Assembly: GCF_004801885.1 (NCBI RefSeq)
Contig: NZ_SSSM01000002.1
Location: 1-64,000 of the forward strand
From: Naasia lichenicola
GTDB lineage: Bacteria; Actinomycetota; Actinomycetes; Actinomycetales; Microbacteriaceae
Direction: 5' to 3'
Length of the DNA: 64,000 bases
The notes under the pieces were generated by a model. It worked only from the letters and a program-made list of their open reading frames with translations, did no database searches and was not told the DNA's origin. This document shows, piece by piece, positions 61,298-64,000 of the stretch. Position 1 is the first letter of the stretch; every line of letters starts with the position of its first letter. A program made the translations under genes and the position numbers.

Positions 61298-62974
61298 CTA
61301 GGCCGTGATGACGATGGGGACGATCATCGGTCGCCGGCGGTGCTGGGTGTTGACCCACCGGCCGACGGTGCGGCGGACGACCTGCGAGAGCGCGTGGGCG
61401 TCGCGGGTGCCGTTGCCGGCCGCCTCCTGCAGCGCCTGGGTGATCTTGGGGATGACAGCGTCGAAGACCTTGTCGTCCTCGGCGTAGCCGCGGGCGTGGA
61501 TCTCGGGGCCGACGACGATGCGGCCGGTGACCGGGTCGACGACGGTGAAGATCGTGATGAAGCCCTCTTCGGCGAGGATGCGGCGGTCCTTGAGGTCCGC
61601 GTCGCTGATCTCGCCGACCGAGGAGCCGTCGACGTAGACGTAGCCGAGGTCCCACTGGCCGGCCACCCGGGCGACGCCGTCCTTGAGGTCGACGACCGCG
61701 CCGTTCTCGACGATGATCGTGTTCTTCTCGGGGATGCCGGTGTCCTGCGCGAGCTGGGCGTTCGCGACCAGGTGGCGGTACTCGCCGTGCACGGGCATGA
61801 CATTCTTCGGCTTGAGGATGTTGTAGCAGTAGAGCAGCTCGCCGGCGGCGGCATGGCCCGAGACGTGCACCTTGGCGTTCGCCTTGTGCACGACGTTGGC
61901 GCCGAGCTTCGTCAGGCCGTTGATGACGCGGTAGACGGCGTTCTCGTTGCCGGGGATGAGGCTCGAGGCGAGGATGACGGTGTCGCCTTGACCGATCTCG
62001 ATCTGATGCTCGAGGTTGGCCATCCGAGCGAGGACGGCCATCGGCTCGCCCTGCGATCCGGTGGACATGTAGACGATCTGGTCGTCGCGCAGGTCCGCGG
62101 CCTTCTTCGCGTCGATCAGCACGCCATCCGGCACGTGCAGGTATCCGAGCTGCGAGGCGATGCCCATGTTGCGCACCATGCTGCGCCCGATCAGGGCCAC
62201 CTTGCGCTTGTTGGCGACGGCTGCGTCGAGCACCTGCTGCACGCGGTGCACGTGGCTGGAGAAGCTGGCCACGATGACGCGGCGCGGGGCGCGGGAGATG
62301 ACGTCCTGCAGGACCGGTCCGATGGATCGCTCCAGGGCGGTGAAGCCTGGCACGTCGGCGTTGGTGGAGTCGACGAGGAACAGGTCGACCCCCGCCTCGC
62401 CGAGGCGGGCGAACGCCCGTAGGTCGGTCAGTCGGTTGTCCAGCGGCAGCTGATCCATCTTGAAGTCGCCCGTGTGGAGGACCACTCCGGCGGGCGTCTT
62501 GATCGCCACGGCGAGCGCGTCGGGAATGGAGTGGTTGACGGCGACGAACTCCAGCTCGAAGGGACCGACCTGCTCGGTCTGCCCCTCCTTGACGGTGAGG
62601 CTGTATGGAGTGATCCGGTGCTCCTTGAGCTTCGCCTCGACGAGGGCGAGCGTCAGGCCGCTGCCGATCAGCGGGATGTCATTGCGCAGGCGGAGCAGGT
62701 AGGGCACGGCGCCGATGTGGTCCTCGTGGCCGTGGGTGAGCACGATGCCCAGCACGTCGTCGAGTCGGTCACGGACGGGGGCGAAGTCGGGCAGGATCAG
62801 GTCGACGCCGGGCTGGTCCGCCTCGGGGAAGAGCACGCCGCAGTCGACGATCAGCAGCTTGCCGCCGAACTCGAAGAGCGTCATGTTGCGGCCGATCTCG
62901 CCGAGACCGCCGATCGGGGTGACCCGGAGCGCTGCGGGGTCGAGGGCGGGCGGGGCGTAGACGGTGTCGGACAT
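61298..62974 (-). CDS. rnj: Ribonuclease J
   Basis: 558 aa metallo-beta-lactamase/beta-CASP nuclease with exo- and endonuclease activity in RNA decay and rRNA maturation. Zinc motif LTHGHEDHIGAVPYLL, beta-CASP region, STGSQGEPMAVLAR and HVSGHAAAGEL are all present. The ATG has GAGGAG upstream. Gene order rnj-dapA is as in M. tuberculosis (Rv2752c-Rv2753c). Confidence 0.96.
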   Translation of the reverse strand: MSDTVYAPPALDPAALRVTPIGGLGEIGRNMTLFEFGGKLLIVDCGVLFPEADQPGVDLILPDFAPVRDRLDDVLGIVLTHGHEDHIGAVPYLLRLRNDIPLIGSGLTLALVEAKLKEHRITPYSLTVKEGQTEQVGPFELEFVAVNHSIPDALAVAIKTPAGVVLHTGDFKMDQLPLDNRLTDLRAFARLGEAGVDLFLVDSTNADVPGFTALERSIGPVLQDVISRAPRRVIVASFSSHVHRVQQVLDAAVANKRKVALIGRSMVRNMGIASQLGYLHVPDGVLIDAKKAADLRDDQIVYMSTGSQGEPMAVLARMANLEHQIEIGQGDTVILASSLIPGNENAVYRVINGLTKLGANVVHKANAKVHVSGHAAAGELLYCYNILKPKNVMPVHGEYRHLVANAQLAQDTGIPEKNTIIVENGAVVDLKDGVARVAGQWDLGYVYVDGSSVGEISDADLKDRRILAEEGFITIFTVVDPVTGRIVVGPEIHARGYAEDDKVFDAVIPKITQALQEAAGNGTRDAHALSQVVRRTVGRWVNTQHRRRPMIVPIVITA

Positions 62975-63061
62975 GTGCTCCTCTTTCGGGCCGATTCCTG
63001 TGGGCCCTGATGGTGGCGTCCTCTTCGGACGCCGATGGCCGCCTCGAGGCGGTTGTGACGT

Positions 63062-64000
63062 CTAACGGGTGGTGCCGGCCACCTTCGGCAGGGCACCGCC
63101 GGCCGCCGCGTTGCGGTCGGGTCGGAAGTTCTTGAAGCTCACGCCGGGGATGTCGCGCACGAGGTCGATCTCGTCCTCGATGAGTGCGGCCTCCCACTCC
63201 TCGGGTCCGACGAGCGGCAGCCGAACGCGGGGCGATCCGATCCGTCCGAGGCCGTGCAGGATGTACTTCGCCGCAACCGTCCCGGGCACGTGGGTCATGG
63301 TGGCGCGGACCAGGGGCTCGAGCGACTTGTGGGCGGCGGTCGCCGTGGCGAGGTCGCCCGCGTTCACCGCATCCACCATGGCCCGGTACGGCGACGGCGC
63401 GATGTTGGCCGTGACGCCGATCAGGCCGGATGCGCCGATCGCGAGGTGGGGAAGCACGTTGGCGTCGTCGCCCGAGAAGTAGAGCAGGTCGGTCTGGTTC
63501 AGAACGCGGCTGACCTCGCTGAAGTCGCCCTTGGCGTCCTTGATCGCCAGCACGTTGGGGTGCTTGGAGATGCGCAGGATGGTCTCGTACTTGATCGGAA
63601 CGCCCGTGCGGCCGGGGATGTCGTAGAGGATGACCGGCAGGTCGGTGGAGTCCGCGACCATCCGGAAGTGGGTGAGGATGCCCGCCTGGGTCGGCTTGTT
63701 GTAGTACGGCGTGACGATCATGATGCCGTCGGCGCCGGCCTTCTCGCTCTTCTTGTAGAGCTCGATGGCGTGCGCGGTCTCGTTGGAACCGCCGCCCGTG
63801 ATCACCTTCGCCCGGCCCGCTGCGACGTCCTTGCCGATCTCGATCAGCCGGACCTTCTCGGGGTCGGTGAGCGTGCTGGTCTCCCCCGTGGTGCCGGTGA
63901 CGACGAGGCCGTCGGCCCCGGCGGAGATGACGTCGTCCATGTGCTTCTCGACGCCGGCCCAGTCGACCTCTCCGTCCGAGGTGAACGGGGTCACCAGGGC
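63062..64000 (-). CDS. dapA: 4-hydroxy-tetrahydrodipicolinate synthase (5' end beyond window)
   Basis: A TIM-barrel lyase/synthase joining pyruvate and aspartate semialdehyde. The Schiff-base lysine is in VLAIKDAKGD, the Tyr in VILYDIPGRTG, and GTTGE binds substrate. The frame continues past 64000 (ALVTPFTSDGEVDW at the edge), so about a dozen N-terminal residues are missing. It feeds the same lysine/DAP pathway as dapF. Confidence 0.96.
   Translation of the reverse strand, partial: ALVTPFTSDGEVDWAGVEKHMDDVISAGADGLVVTGTTGETSTLTDPEKVRLIEIGKDVAAGRAKVITGGGSNETAHAIELYKKSEKAGADGIMIVTPYYNKPTQAGILTHFRMVADSTDLPVILYDIPGRTGVPIKYETILRISKHPNVLAIKDAKGDFSEVSRVLNQTDLLYFSGDDANVLPHLAIGASGLIGVTANIAPSPYRAMVDAVNAGDLATATAAHKSLEPLVRATMTHVPGTVAAKYILHGLGRIGSPRVRLPLVGPEEWEAALIEDEIDLVRDIPGVSFKNFRPDRNAAAGGALPKVAGTTR

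Overview
This window is a chromosomal core region of a high-GC actinobacterium, most likely of the Microbacteriaceae. The evidence is the GC-rich codon use, the many GTG starts, a ClgR/RecA/RecX/FtsK/RNase J/DapA neighbourhood and a TPR-HAD-(small ORF)-TlyA-NadK-RecN-PyrG-Nudix-XerD-ParA-ScpA-ScpB block that matches the order known from Mycobacterium (Rv1691-Rv1710). Almost everything is on the minus strand. I see no insertion sequence, prophage, CRISPR array or tRNA gene.

Layout, reading the minus strand from the left edge. (1) 1-12 kb holds chromosome maintenance and housekeeping genes: scpB (cut by the edge), scpA, parA, xerD, a Nudix hydrolase, pyrG, recN, nadK, tlyA, a small coupled ORF, a HAD phosphatase and a TPR-like protein. 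(2) 12.1-18.1 kb is one complete rRNA operon (16S-23S-5S on the minus strand) with its terminator, processing stems, leader and a candidate promoter. (3) 18.1-21.8 kb has tyrS, a divergent SatD-like/HTH gene with a membrane protein, and a 3-methyladenine DNA glycosylase. (4) 21.8-30.1 kb is the arginine operon argCJBDFGH, followed by a 59-aa membrane protein and preceded by a short arginine-rich leader ORF. (5) 30.3-36.3 kb has pheST, an rRNA/tRNA 2'-O-methyltransferase and infC-rpmI-rplT. (6) 36.4-41.4 kb has DUF1844 and SseB proteins and hisC-hisB-hisH-priA. (7) 41.1-44.8 kb has the divergent LysM protein/lexA pair with an SOS box, hflX and an RsmC-like methyltransferase. (8) 44.8-53.1 kb has dapF, miaA, miaB, a lipoprotein, recX, recA (with SOS box), DUF3046, clgR-like, cinA and pgsA. 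(9) 53.3-64 kb has ftsK, a GNAT enzyme, an ABC exporter (adaptor/ATPase/permease), an LCP cell-wall ligase, rnj and dapA (cut by the right edge).

The most interesting signal is upstream of argC. A leaderless GTG-initiated ORF of 30 codons with ten arginine codons (29995-30087) sits directly behind a -35/-10 pair, while the usual argR gene is missing from the arg cluster. This suggests control of arginine synthesis by ribosome-mediated attenuation rather than only by a local ArgR. Other notable signals are families of intergenic dyad repeats at gene ends, a -10-like hexamer 6-8 nt before the start codon of about a dozen genes (leaderless mRNAs), an ATC start codon for infC, and short coupled ORFs that standard gene callers would miss.
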